From NCBI GenBank assembly GCA_038323375.1, contig JBBQGV010000019.1, forward strand, positions 1 through 64,000: a DNA stretch of 64,000 nt, read 5' to 3'. Both the position numbers and the translations under genes were made by a program. Shown here in pieces: positions 40,082 through 50,091 of this stretch. Numbering within the stretch: the first letter of the stretch is position 1; every line of letters begins with the position of its first letter. The stretch comes from JABWAJ01 sp038323375. Its GTDB lineage: Bacteria > Bacteroidota > Bacteroidia > Chitinophagales > Saprospiraceae. Below the pieces are notes generated by a model. It saw only the letters and a list, made by a program, of their open reading frames with translations. It was not told the DNA's origin and ran no database searches.

Positions 40082-43000
40082 ATGCATCCAAATTTCCATC
40101 TGCTCGCGCCCCGCTCGCCAGACTGTGCTTAACCTTTGCGCTTACGCTTTTCAGCCTTGTTAGCGCCATGAGCCAGGCCCAAATCTACTACCTCACCGAA
40201 TGGTATGCCAGCGACGACCTGCCGGGCAGCGAACCGGAACAGGTGGCCAGCGTAGCTGACGGCAGCGGCAACCTCTACGTGGCGGGCGTGACGCTCAACG
40301 CTTATGACAAATACGACCTGCACTTAGCAAAATACGACGACGACGGCGACCTCCTCTGGTCCGAAACCTTCAACCTGACCCATACTACCGCCAATGTGAT
40401 CGTGGGGCAAATGATCTTGGACAATGCCGGCAATCCAATCATAGCCGGTTCGGTGTACAACGGCTCCACCAACCGCTACGACGCCCTCACCGTCAAATTC
40501 AACAGCAGCGGCGTCTACCAGTGGCACAAACTGTACAACGGCAGCGGCAGCCACGACGATGGCGGGTAGGACCTGTATTGCGATAGCGGCAATAATGTCT
40601 ACATTGCCGGGGGCACAACCGACGATACCGAACTCATGGACTTTTTAGTCCTTGCCTACGAAAGCGACGGCGACCCGCTCTGGAGCCAAACCATTGACGG
40701 CTATGGCTATTTCGATGCTGCCGGCCATATCTACCGCCGTTCTTCCACCTTATTGGCCGTGGATGGCGTAGTGCAACAAGACCTGAATACCTGGAAATTG
40801 GGCCAGCAATATATTACCATGAGCACCGGTGTGCTGTCAGGAGGGCTGACAACTGCCGGCAGCGTTGACCTCGATGAAATTCGAGATATTGTCAACGACT
40901 CGGATAACAACATTTATGTGACGGGGTATGTGGACAACGGTGCCACCAAGCGCGATATCGTCACCGTGAAGCTCAACGAAGATTTTAGCCTCGCGTGGAG
41001 CCGTACCTACAACGGAAGCTCTAACCTCGACGACGAACCGCATGCGCTGATGGTGGACGAAGCCACCGGCAACGTCTATGTGGCCGGATTTACCACTAAA
41101 ACGGGCGAAGGCAAAAACATTGCCGTCCTCAAATACAATTCCTCCGGCACGCTGCACTGGGGCAACAGCCGCAACGGGCAGGTGGATGTGGACGACGAAG
41201 CTTTTGACATAGCCATTGACACCTCCGGCCAAATCATTTTGGGCGGGTACCTGACAGAAGAAGGCAACAAAGATTATTTTGTGGAAATCCTGAACAGCTC
41301 AGGCGCCTCGCAGTGGATTGAGCGCTTCAACGGCGTACACAACCTCGACGACCTGGGCAAAAAACTCGTGGTGGAAACCTCGAGCCGCATCAGCCTGACG
41401 GGCAAAACCGCGACCCCGGATGGCGATACCTACACCACCGTGCGCTACACGCCCAAGAGTATTTTGATCCCGCCGGATGAGGAAGAAGCTTCCAGCGCAC
41501 TGTATTTCACCGAAAACCGGGGGCAGTTGTTGGATACGGAGGGAGATGCTGTGCCGGAGATTAAGTTTTACAGCGACCCGCAGTCGCCCGCCCTGTTTTT
41601 TCAAGAAGAAGGGTTTAGCTTGGTCACGGCGATCATGGACGGCGACACGGCCACCAACGACACCCTGCACCGGGTAGATGTACGGTTCCGCCAAAGCAAA
41701 GGCGCGGATCGGATTTATGCCCTTGAGCCGCGCACGGATTTTCACAACTACTACCTCGGCCACATCCCCGAAGGCCGCGAAAAAGTAGGCTTGTACGAAC
41801 GACTCATCCACACCGACGCATCCACGGGCATAGACCTCCAATTACAGCAACAACGCGGGCCGCAAGTACTACTTCGTGGTGTGTTTGGAGGAGATGATTC
41901 CGATCGGATTAACGAAATAGTCATCAATAAAAGTACAGGGCATTTTTATCTGACTGGCCGAACACAAAGCGAAGGTTATTCTTCTACTATGCCCAATTGT
42001 AGCCCGCCAACAGATGGCGGCTTCCCAAGTTGCATTCCTGAAGGAGGAGGTAGTCATTTTCCCTTTGTAGGGGGCGAAATAAATTCGGATATTTTCATTG
42101 CTGAATTCAATCCTGAGAACGAATTGGTTTGGACAACCTTTCTCGGCGGCGAAGCAGAAGATATGATTTCTGATCACACGCAGTCCAGTATCGCCATCAA
42201 TTATTTACAAAATCCCAATGAAATTGCTATTATTGGCACAACCCACGATTTTCAGAGTGATGAGTTTCCAGAAAATCCTGGAGGAGAATACTTTCAGGGA
42301 ACAACGGGAGCCAAGCAATTTATTGCCGTCTTCGAATCGCGAGAACTAAGCTGGCTATTCGCTATAGGGTGCATGGAAGGGTCGGGGGTAATTAATGGAT
42401 ATACAGGCGAAGGCGTAGCATATTCTCCTGATGGGGAATTGTTTGCAGTAGGGTTTACAGAGTGCGAGCCACAGGACGACAATGATTGGTGTACGGCTCC
42501 CGCTGATAACACTTTTCCAATTTGCCCTCCTTCCTCTTCCGCTTTTTTCTTTCAGGATTTTACAATTGGCAACCCCCAACCGGCGAACCATGGACAAGAA
42601 GATGCCTATATTTCGGGCTTTTCAACGGAGAGGGCACTTTTCTATTCTACTTTTTTAGGTGGCGATCAATTTGAGTATCCGGTAGCGACAGCTTTCGGGA
42701 ATACCGCCCGAACTTTGTATATTGTAGGCAATACAGGGAGTAATAGCACATCTATGCAGTTAGGCAGTGTAGGTGAGTATCTTCAAACTCAGGGGGGCAG
42801 AAATGGATTCATTGCAAGGTTAGATATGCCACTTTCAGTCAATGCCGAAGAGGTGATTTCAAAGCAGGAGGAGCATTTCAAATTATTTCCTAACCCATCT
42901 ACTGACCAGTTAAAGATTGAGTTGCCTCGTCCGGCGTTGCCGGGAATGCGTATCCTGTTCTACGATGTTCTTGGACAATTGATCGGTTCCCGGGCTTTCC

Positions 43001-43101
43001 CGCCGTATAGCTTGACAACGGAAATGGATGTCTCCCACCTGCCTGCCGGAGTTTATACGATAGTGGTGGGTAATAGGGCTCAATTGTTCATAAAACAATA
43101 A
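40082..43101 (+). pseudogene. T9SS cargo gene with DUF7948/SBBP repeats, broken and apparently chimeric
   Basis: Four lesions are visible. (1) From ATG 40082 the frame stops early, but adding one C to the C4 run at 40109-40112 gives a signal peptide (LCLTFALTLFSLVSA) leading into the body. (2) An in-frame TAG at 40567-40569 interrupts a repeat, in a place where Tyr would be expected. (3) Near 41842 the frame slips: the +1 frame reads YSNNAGRKYYFVV, the expected continuation of the DUF7948 domain that begins ENRGQLLDTEGD. (4) At about 41878 this domain ends abruptly and an SBBP-type segment (FGGDDSDRINEIVINKSTGH) begins in more AT-rich sequence. The 3' end is intact, with a T9SS sorting domain (FKLFPNPSTDQLKI ... 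HLPAGVYTIVVG). Function before decay: a large secreted repeat protein. Confidence 0.8.
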
Positions 43102-43112
43102 ATCTGCCTGCC

Positions 43113-44207
43113 ATGAATATAAAAACGATGTCTTATACGACTGGATTGGCGCTGTTTTTCCATTGCAGTTCATTATCCGGGCAGTCGCCCGTAGTGGTTG
43201 GCGCAGAAATAGATAAAATGGAAATAACCCCGGGGGACGTGCTGACATCAATATAAAACTTTTTACCCGATATGCGCCCAAGGACAGTGTTTTCATTGAC
43301 TGGGGCGATGGCACGATCAATTTGCGTTATAATTTTTCTCCATTTTACTGGCCTGAAATGGACATATATGCGATTGTGATTTATGCCTATCACTACTACG
43401 ATGCTCTGGGCTATTACACCCTCGAATTGATAGAGCGCAACATCGCCGATAGCGTTCTAAATATAGAAAATTCGGGAGAAAAAGCCATGATTCTCCGAGA
43501 CACCATCCTCATTCCTTCCCTTGATCAGCCATTTATTTATTTAAATGCGTATTCGATGATGCCAGTAGTCAATACTTTTTCAGAGCTTTTTTGGGAGCAG
43601 GAAGAGTGGGAAGAAAATAACGGAACCCAGATATTTAAACAGCAATGCCACTGCGTCCACCCCCAGTTTGGGTATTTGGAATATTCATTAGAACCCTTTC
43701 CTGCCGAAGGAGCTGAACCTTTACCAGCGACCAGCAGTGTTCACATCGAACCCATTTCATTTAATGAATGCCTGTTAGTCTGGGATAAACCCATAGCGCC
43801 CGGGCGCTATGGGTTCGGACTGAAAACCCGGCAGTTCATGCGGGATTTGCAAAATCCTACGGATACGACACTCTTGGCCACAACGCTTCGTGCCGTGATC
43901 ATAGACCTTGATTCTACCATGACATTGACGTTAGCAAGCATGCCGGGGGTTGACGGCCTCTTCAGCCTCTACCCCAACCCAGCCTCCGACCTCCTCCACC
44001 TTCAACTCGGCGGCTTCCACACCTCCGTTCAAGTTCGCATTTTTAATGCCCTGGGGGCAGGAAATGTACGAAATGCAGGTAGATGCAACCCTACAAGTCG
44101 AAACCCTGCGTATCCCGGTAGCGGCCTGGCCGACAGGGGTGTATAGTGTGCAAATACAATCGGGCGGGAGGGTGCTGACGCGGCAGGTGGCGGTGCAGCG
44201 GAGGTGA
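43113..44207 (+). pseudogene. T9SS cargo gene with two G-run frameshifts
   Basis: ATG 43113 gives a signal-like start (MNIKTMSYTTGLALFFHCSS) but stops at 43256. One extra G in the G5 run at 43232-43236 would continue into NIKLFTRYAPKDSVFIDWGD, a PKD-like strand. The body then runs to about 44050, where removing one G from the G5 run at 44053-44057 restores a T9SS sorting domain (LFSLYPNPASDLLHL ... ALGQEMYEMQV ... WPTGVYSVQIQSGGR) ending at 44207. The repaired protein would be about 365 residues. It starts 11 bases after the preceding cargo gene. It is broken as written; homopolymer errors could also explain it. Confidence 0.75.
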
Positions 44208-44246
44208 TAAGTAGTGACCGGGTCACTCCGAAGTCACCCGGGCACG

Positions 44247-45062
44247 CTACCCACCCGGCACCCGGTTCTTCCGCAGCAAAATGCGCTCATACAGCGTCGG
44301 AAACAGCCGCGCCACCGCATCCATCAGGCGCGCATCGTTGCCGATAAGTACCCGATTTTTTTTGTTTTGAATGCCTCGGATGATGGTTTTTGCGGCATCC
44401 GCAGCAGTAGTCCCGGCGATTCTTTCAAAATTGGAAGCAAACTTATCTTTTGCAGGACTGGCCTCGCCAGGGATATTCCTGATAATCCCGGTCTTCACGC
44501 CGCCCGGATGCACACAGATGACCGTGACCGGCGAGCCGTGCAATTCCTGCCGCAGGGTTTCGGTGAAGCCCCGCACCCCGAATTTGGTGGTGGAATAGGC
44601 CCCTTGTCCGCCGTAGCCGATGATGCCGAAAATGCTGGAAATGTTGACCACAGCAGCTTCCGGCCTCGCCTTCAGGTGGGGCAAAAAAGCCAGGGTGCCG
44701 TAGATGACGCCCCAAAGGTTGACGCGAATGACCCGCTCGAATTCCTCCATCGGCGTGTTGACTATGCTGCGGCGCTCCATCGCGATGCCCGCATTGTTGA
44801 TGACCACGTCCACTTGCCCGTACTGCGCTACGACGGCCTCCGCGAAACCGAACACCGCCGCCCGGTCGCCCACATCAAACGTGGCGGCCATGCCTTTTCC
44901 CCCTGCCGCTTCCACGGCCTGAAGGGTTTGCGCCAGCATTTCTCCGTTCCAGTCGTTGAGCGCAACCTTAGCGCCCAACGCCGACAATTGCAGCGCTAAT
45001 TCGCGCCCCATGCCCGACCCTGCGCCGGTGATGACCACCACTTTGTCCTGAAAAGATTCCAT
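44247..45062 (-). CDS. Short-chain dehydrogenase/reductase (SDR)
   Basis: A 271-residue classical SDR oxidoreductase using NAD(P). The cofactor site is TGAGSGMG near residue 13; NNAG, the catalytic Ser in NISSIFG and the YSTTK pair (Tyr/Lys) are all present. An Asp in ALNDWN after strand 2 slightly favours NAD over NADP. The length is standard. The C-terminal AARLFPTLYERILLRKNR is basic. The substrate is unknown; the gene stands alone next to the iscSUA cluster, divergently oriented. Confidence 0.92.
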   Translation of the reverse strand: MESFQDKVVVITGAGSGMGRELALQLSALGAKVALNDWNGEMLAQTLQAVEAAGGKGMAATFDVGDRAAVFGFAEAVVAQYGQVDVVINNAGIAMERRSIVNTPMEEFERVIRVNLWGVIYGTLAFLPHLKARPEAAVVNISSIFGIIGYGGQGAYSTTKFGVRGFTETLRQELHGSPVTVICVHPGGVKTGIIRNIPGEASPAKDKFASNFERIAGTTAADAAKTIIRGIQNKKNRVLIGNDARLMDAVARLFPTLYERILLRKNRVPGG

Positions 45063-45255
45063 TTCCGTTGTGTTTTATGTATACCGGCATCAGATCCCTA
45101 AAAGACCTGCCTGACACTTATTGGCTAATACGTTGATGCTGCAAGATAATTCAATCGCGGACATTGAACAGAGGTTTCAAAAATAAGTGCGCCTATTTTG
45201 CAGCAAAATCTGCCCACATTTTTTTTTCAAGCAAACATTTTTTAACCAAAAACGT

Positions 45256-45263
45256 TATCTTTG
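45256..45263 (+). promoter_or_regulatory. -7 box of the iscSUA cluster
   Basis: TATCTTTG fits TAnnTTTG, 53 bases before iscS; the upstream stretch is T-rich without a clear TTG. Confidence 0.45.
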
Positions 45264-45316
45264 TGACACATTAACAAGCTTTAGATTAAATCTAAATAAA
45301 CAATACCGAACCAGCG

Positions 45317-46537
45317 ATGGAAAAACGATTGATCTACTTAGACAATAACGCAACGACCCCAACCGACCCCCGTGTGGTGGATACGATGCTGCCTTATTTT
45401 TTTCAGCATCATGGCAATGCCGCCAGCCGCAGCCACCCTTTTGGCTGGGTAGCGGAAGAAGCTGTGGATTATGCCCGCGAACAGGTTGCTGCACTGCTTG
45501 ACGTAGATTCGAAGGAAATCATCTTTACTTCCGGCGCAACGGAATCGGATAACTTGGCGCTTAAAGGCGTTTTTGAGATGTATGGCCGCAAAGGCAACCA
45601 CATCATCACGACGAAAACGGAACACAAAGCGGTGCTGGATTCCTGTACCCGCATTGAAAAAATGGGCGGCGAAGTCACTTATATCAATGTAAAGGAAGAT
45701 GGCCTCGTTGACCTCGCGGAGCTGGAAGCCGCCATCAAACCAACGACCATTTTAGTGTCAATCATGTGGGCCAACAACGAAACCGGCGTCATCCAGGATA
45801 TGAAAGCCATCGGCCAGATTTGTGAAAAACACGGGGTGCTGCTGATGAGCGACGCGACTCAGGCCGTTGGAAAAATTCCGGTACACCCGAAAGAAGTGGG
45901 CGTACACCTGTTGGCTTTTACTGCGCACAAAATGTACGGCCCTAAAGGCATTGGCGCATTGTACGTTTGCCGCAAAAACCCGCGCGTAAAAGTAACCGCT
46001 CAGATGGACGGTGGCGGACACGAACGCGGCATGCGCTCGGGCACGCTGAATGTTCCCGGCATCGTGGGCTTGGGAAAAGCTGCTGAAATTGCGAAAAATG
46101 AAATGGCTCAGGATGCGGAACGACTCAGCCGCCTGCGCGATAAATTAGAAATAGCCCTACGGGGCAACTTAGAGGAAGTCTACATCAACGGCAACACGGA
46201 ACACCGCATGCCGCACGTCACCAATCTCTCTTTCAAACACGTGGAAGGCGAAGGGCTGATGATGACTTTTAACCAGAACATTGCCGTTTCTTCGGGTTCG
46301 GCCTGTACTTCAGCTTCTTTAGAGCCTTCTTACGTACTGGTAGCGCTCGGTTTGGGCGATGACCTGGCGCATTCTTCTATTCGTTTCAGCCTTGGCCGCT
46401 TCACGACGGAAGAAGAGGTGGATTTTGCCGTTCAGGCGATTACTGCCGGAGTGAACCACATGCGCGACCTAAGCCCGATTTGGGAAATGTACAAAGAAGG
46501 CATTGATGTGAACTCCATTGTTTGGGAATCGCATTAA
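45317..46537 (+). CDS. iscS: Cysteine desulfurase IscS
   Basis: PLP enzyme that takes sulfur from cysteine for Fe-S cluster assembly. It is 406 residues long. The N-terminal LDNNATTPTDPRV, the PLP lysine K205 in TAHKMYGPKG and the active Cys330 in the loop SSGSACTSASLEPS identify it as the IscS/NifS group I type. It leads a three-gene set iscS-iscU-iscA on one strand, with 53 bases before iscU. No iscR regulator, hscAB or fdx is in the window. Confidence 0.97.
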   Translation: MEKRLIYLDNNATTPTDPRVVDTMLPYFFQHHGNAASRSHPFGWVAEEAVDYAREQVAALLDVDSKEIIFTSGATESDNLALKGVFEMYGRKGNHIITTKTEHKAVLDSCTRIEKMGGEVTYINVKEDGLVDLAELEAAIKPTTILVSIMWANNETGVIQDMKAIGQICEKHGVLLMSDATQAVGKIPVHPKEVGVHLLAFTAHKMYGPKGIGALYVCRKNPRVKVTAQMDGGGHERGMRSGTLNVPGIVGLGKAAEIAKNEMAQDAERLSRLRDKLEIALRGNLEEVYINGNTEHRMPHVTNLSFKHVEGEGLMMTFNQNIAVSSGSACTSASLEPSYVLVALGLGDDLAHSSIRFSLGRFTTEEEVDFAVQAITAGVNHMRDLSPIWEMYKEGIDVNSIVWESH

Positions 46538-46590
46538 GGTTTAATTTTTGAACAATACTCTTTTGCTCATTTTTGAAAAACAATAGCGTC

Positions 46591-47010
46591 ATGGCTTATT
46601 CAGATAAAGTACTCGAACACTTCAAGCACCCGCGCAATGTGGGTACGTTGGACAAAAACAACAAAAACGTAGGTACAGGCCTCGTTGGCGCGCCTGAATG
46701 CGGCGACGTCATGCGCCTCCAGATCGAAGTGGATCCGGCTACGCAAACCATTGTGGATGCCAAGTTCAAAACGTTTGGCTGCGGTTCGGCCATCGCGTCT
46801 TCGTCTTTGGCAACAGAATGGCTCAAAGGCAAAACCATTGGCGAAGCGATCCAGATCAGCAACATGGACATCGTGGAAGAATTGGCCCTTCCGCCTGTAA
46901 AAATCCACTGCTCGGTGTTGGCAGAAGATGCCATTAAAGGTGCCATCAAAGACTATCGTGAAAAGAACGGTTTGACGGTTAGCGCAGATCAGGCAGCGGT
47001 TACAGTGTAA
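46591..47010 (+). CDS. iscU: Fe-S cluster scaffold IscU
   Basis: Scaffold on which [2Fe-2S] clusters are built. The ATG at 46591 (MAYSDKVLEHFKHPRNVG) gives 139 residues; the frame extends upstream only to a TTG. Cluster ligands are C37 (with D39, in ECGD), C64 (FGCGS) and C107 (HCSVLAED). The segment PPVKIH is the LPPVK chaperone-recognition type found in IscU. It partners with IscS immediately upstream. Confidence 0.97.
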   Translation: MAYSDKVLEHFKHPRNVGTLDKNNKNVGTGLVGAPECGDVMRLQIEVDPATQTIVDAKFKTFGCGSAIASSSLATEWLKGKTIGEAIQISNMDIVEELALPPVKIHCSVLAEDAIKGAIKDYREKNGLTVSADQAAVTV

Positions 47011-47024
47011 TAAGAGGCAAAAGG

Positions 47025-47096
47025 CAAGTTGGCAAAAGGCAATGACATCGTAGTCATTGAGTTTGCATTTTGCCAACTTGCGAGTTTGCCAACTTG
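47025..47096. repeat. Inverted repeat between iscU and iscA
   Basis: CAAGTTGGCAAAAGGCAATGAC and TTTTGCCAACTTG complement each other around ATCGTA, and a further TTTGCCAACTTG follows. It could stall or end part of the transcription between iscU and iscA. Similar AGAGGCAAAAGGCAA words begin the element at 48644-48805. Confidence 0.55.
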
Positions 47097-47141
47097 TCCC
47101 TTGACATCATCTAATCTCTAACATCTCATATCTTCAACGTC

Positions 47142-47468
47142 ATGTTATTCGTAGCAGACAGCGCCAAAGAAAAAATCCTGGACATCAAAAAGAGCGGCTC
47201 CCTCAGCGAAGATTACTTCGTGCGGGTTTCGGTCACCAGTGGTGGGTGTTCAGGTCTTTCCTACAAAATGGATTTTGACAACGAGTCGAAACCCAACGAC
47301 CAGGTGTTTGAAGACAACGGAACCAAAGTGGTCACCGACCTGAAAAGTTTCCTGTATCTTTTCAATTCCACGCTTGAATTTTCCGGCGGCCTCAACGGGA
47401 AAGGGTTCGTTTTCAACAACCCCAATGCAGCGCGGACTTGTGGTTGCGGGGAAAGTTTCGCCGTATAA
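47142..47468 (+). CDS. iscA: A-type Fe-S carrier protein (IscA/HesB family)
   Basis: A 108-residue carrier that receives and passes on Fe-S clusters or iron. The three conserved cysteines are C36 in GGCSGLSY and C100 and C102 in TCGCGESF. The length is normal. It is the third gene of the isc set, 130 bases after iscU across an inverted repeat. Its stop codon is directly followed by the stop of the convergent DUF4837 gene with no gap. Confidence 0.95.
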   Translation: MLFVADSAKEKILDIKKSGSLSEDYFVRVSVTSGGCSGLSYKMDFDNESKPNDQVFEDNGTKVVTDLKSFLYLFNSTLEFSGGLNGKGFVFNNPNAARTCGCGESFAV

Positions 47469-48557
47469 CTAATATTTCACGCCGGAAATAATAAGTTCCA
47501 ACTGCTGCATATAATTGCGCTTGTCTTTTCCGGGCGCGTGCAGGAAAGCGTCAATAAACAATAAATCTTTCTTGTCGGGATTGTAAATCAGGTAGCTGAT
47601 GAACGAGCCCCCCATGTAGTCGTTGACGATCTCCCAGATGCCCCGCGCTTCCAGCACATAATTATTATTTATGGTTCTGGCCGAAACATACATCGGCAGG
47701 TCAATATCGTTGATGCGCATGTAGGTATTGGCTTCAGACGTTGAAACGTACTTCCTGCCGATGCTGTCGCGAATGGCTTTGATGCCCGCTTTGCTAAGTT
47801 GCTGTTTATCGGTGTAAGGCACCCGGCGCAGGATCAGGTTGCTGCTGACCGCATCCGTTTCCATCCGCATCCAGATCACTTCACCGTCGCTCACCGCCTG
47901 AAAATATTTTCGGGGGATGCGCAGTTCGGCATCCATTTTATTTTTCACTTCGTCCATCAACGCCCGGTTCACTTCGTCGCCAAAAAATGCAGTGGCTTCG
48001 ATCCGCTCACGGTTGTCTTTGTCCAAGCGTTTGGCGGCAGCCGGGAAATTATTTTTGATGGCTTCGATCAGTTCGTCATCGGAATGCGCGTATTGGTAAA
48101 TCAACACCTGGTTTTTGGCCCATTTGTTGCGACCGACCAAAGAGCTCATTTTTTTGTCTGTTTTGGCCAACTGCACTTTTTCTTCCCCAATATCGCTCCG
48201 GATGAGTTGGCTCACCGGCGAATCTGCTTCATTCAGGTTGCCGACGATGAGGTAATGCTTCAATTGTTTTCGGAGGGGTTCGCTATTCAGGTCTTCTACC
48301 GAAAAAAATCTAAGGTCATAGATCGGTTCCGGTGTGGGCAGGATCGGATAAGCCGCCGAATAATAATAACGGATGGTGTCTCCAACCGGTCCATCCCAGA
48401 TGCGCTTGTCGGTAACCACCACTACTTCATTGATTTTGCCGTACGCAGTGGGAACGATCCCAATACTTCTTTTAGCATCATCCGAGCAGGCGGATGCTAA
48501 AAACAGGAGAAAAAAAATCAGGGCTGACGCCGGTGAAAAACGAGTTTTACGATTCAT
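47469..48557 (-). CDS. DUF4837 family lipoprotein
   Basis: A 362-residue lipoprotein starting at ATG 48557 (MNRKTRFSPASALIFFLLF), with lipobox ASAC at residue 24. The frame is open upstream, but that part lacks a signal. The body matches the Bacteroidota DUF4837 pattern: SIGIVPTAYGKINEVVVVTD, NQVLIYQYAHSDDELIEAI and ARGIWEIVNDYMGGSFISY. The function is not known; an envelope location is expected. It is convergent to iscA with zero spacing. Confidence 0.85.
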   Translation of the reverse strand: MNRKTRFSPASALIFFLLFLASACSDDAKRSIGIVPTAYGKINEVVVVTDKRIWDGPVGDTIRYYYSAAYPILPTPEPIYDLRFFSVEDLNSEPLRKQLKHYLIVGNLNEADSPVSQLIRSDIGEEKVQLAKTDKKMSSLVGRNKWAKNQVLIYQYAHSDDELIEAIKNNFPAAAKRLDKDNRERIEATAFFGDEVNRALMDEVKNKMDAELRIPRKYFQAVSDGEVIWMRMETDAVSSNLILRRVPYTDKQQLSKAGIKAIRDSIGRKYVSTSEANTYMRINDIDLPMYVSARTINNNYVLEARGIWEIVNDYMGGSFISYLIYNPDKKDLLFIDAFLHAPGKDKRNYMQQLELIISGVKY

Positions 48558-48643
48558 TGACGCATATCTTTTTAAGACTTGAAGGTAGTGCATTTGTATC
48601 AAAACAGATGCGTTTTGCAGGGGTTTTGGCGCATGGGAATGGA

Positions 48644-48805
48644 AGAGGGTGTCCTCATAAGAGGCAAAAAGCAAAGGACAAAAGGCAAATAGTTGGAGAA
48701 TCCTTCAAATTGATCGTCAAATCACAAAAAAACTGATCAATTTGAAAGATAATCGAAACTAAATTGCCCTTTGTCCTTTGTCCCTTGCCTTTTGAGACAC
48801 CCTCT
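48644..48805. repeat. 162-bp imperfect palindrome, family F
   Basis: AGAGGGTGTC (48644) and GACACCCTCT (to 48805) are perfect ends. The arms continue imperfectly (CAAAAAGCAAAGGACAAAAG against CTTTGTCCTTTGTCCCTTGC). An inner hairpin TTCAAATTGATC/GATCAATTTGAA forms the centre. Probable MITE. It lies between two minus-strand genes. Confidence 0.7.
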
Positions 48806-48846
48806 AATGGATAGAAATTGCTTCTTAACCGTTTTCTGTCCGGTAT

Positions 48847-49818
48847 CTAAAACAAGCCCCTGATAATGGCTTCTTCGGTTATGCCTTCTGCCTCAGCTTT
48901 ATAGTTGCGCACGATGCGGTGGCGCAGCACGTAATTGGCAATTTCCTGCACGTCTTCGATGTCCGGAGAATATTTTCCGCGAATGGCGGCATGGCATTTT
49001 GCGCCAAGCACCAAATACTGCGACGCGCGCGGGCCTGCACCCCAGGTTATGTATTCGTTTACTTTTGCGGTTGCTCTGGCTGTACCCGGACGCGTTTTGC
49101 TCGTCAGGTTAACGGCGTATTCCAGTACGTTGTCGGACACCGGAATTTTGCGTACTAACTGTTGAAAGTGAAGGATTTCCAGCGAAGTAACCACGTGGCG
49201 CAGTTGGTAATCCTGGATGCCCGTTGTTCCTTTCACAATCCGGATTTCTTCTTCGTAAGAAGGATAATCCAAAGGGATATTGAACATAAAACGGTCAAGT
49301 TGCGCCTCCGGAAGGGGATACGTACCTTCCTGTTCGATCGGGTTTTGCGTAGCGAGTACAAAAAACGGTGCCGGCAACTGGTGGCGCTCGCCGCTCACGG
49401 TCACCGAGCGTTCCTGCATCGCTTCCAGCAGTGCAGCCTGGGTTTTGGGGGGCGTCCGGTTGATCTCATCCGCCAATACGATATTGGCAAAAATTGGCCC
49501 CCGATTGAACCGGAAATGGCGATCTTCGCCCAAAATTTCCGAACCCGTAATGTCTGTCGGCATCAGGTCGGGCGTAAACTGGATGCGTTTAAAATCAAGC
49601 TCCAATACATCTGAAATGGTGCTGACCAAAAGTGTTTTTGCCAATCCGGGTACGCCAACCAACAGGCTATGTCCGTTGCTGAACAAGGAAATAATGACCG
49701 CTTTGACGACTTCGTCCTGTCCGACAATGACTTTTCCGATTTCTTTTCGCAGGTCTTTGAAAGAAGCCGCCATGGCGTCTACCGCTTCCACATCTGATTT
49801 GTAACTGATCTGGGACAT
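48847..49818 (-). CDS. MoxR-family AAA+ ATPase
   Basis: A 323-residue AAA+ chaperone-like ATPase starting at ATG 49818 (MSQISYKSDV). Walker A GVPGLAKT is at residues 55-62, Walker B is VLADEINR, sensor 1 lies in FVLATQNP and the arginine-finger region is QLDRFMFN. MoxR proteins usually help load metals or activate partner proteins with von Willebrand domains, encoded next door with DUF58. No such partner is in this window, so the gene appears orphaned. The upstream in-frame extension is not conserved-looking. Confidence 0.93.
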   Translation of the reverse strand: MSQISYKSDVEAVDAMAASFKDLRKEIGKVIVGQDEVVKAVIISLFSNGHSLLVGVPGLAKTLLVSTISDVLELDFKRIQFTPDLMPTDITGSEILGEDRHFRFNRGPIFANIVLADEINRTPPKTQAALLEAMQERSVTVSGERHQLPAPFFVLATQNPIEQEGTYPLPEAQLDRFMFNIPLDYPSYEEEIRIVKGTTGIQDYQLRHVVTSLEILHFQQLVRKIPVSDNVLEYAVNLTSKTRPGTARATAKVNEYITWGAGPRASQYLVLGAKCHAAIRGKYSPDIEDVQEIANYVLRHRIVRNYKAEAEGITEEAIIRGLF

Positions 49819-50091
49819 GTCCTTTTTTGTTTTATTCAGCGTTTCGACAGGAGAGCCTTGCCGACAGCCAGGTTGATGATGATTTGTTTTTATAAATAGT
49901 TGATCCTGTTTGAATCCTGAGCGTGCTCGCAAGGGCGGGCATCAATCGGGCGGCTAAATTCTGAAAAATTCAGCAATCGCAAAGGAATAAACGCGACAAA
50001 TAGACACAAGGTTATAAAAGACAGCAAGTTTTATGCGGGAAACGCCAAACAGGTGTAAATTCTGTACTTGTCACGGGCTTTGCGAAGCGGG
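49819..50091. other. Intergenic region without visible gene
   Basis: Divergent spacer between the MoxR gene and the PorZ-like gene. I see no open frame or RNA gene in it. The next 170 bases are a family C repeat. Confidence 0.5.

Noticed and set aside
44214..44999. 261-codon plus-strand open frame
   Set aside because: Antisense to the SDR gene; a shadow of its GC-rich codon use.
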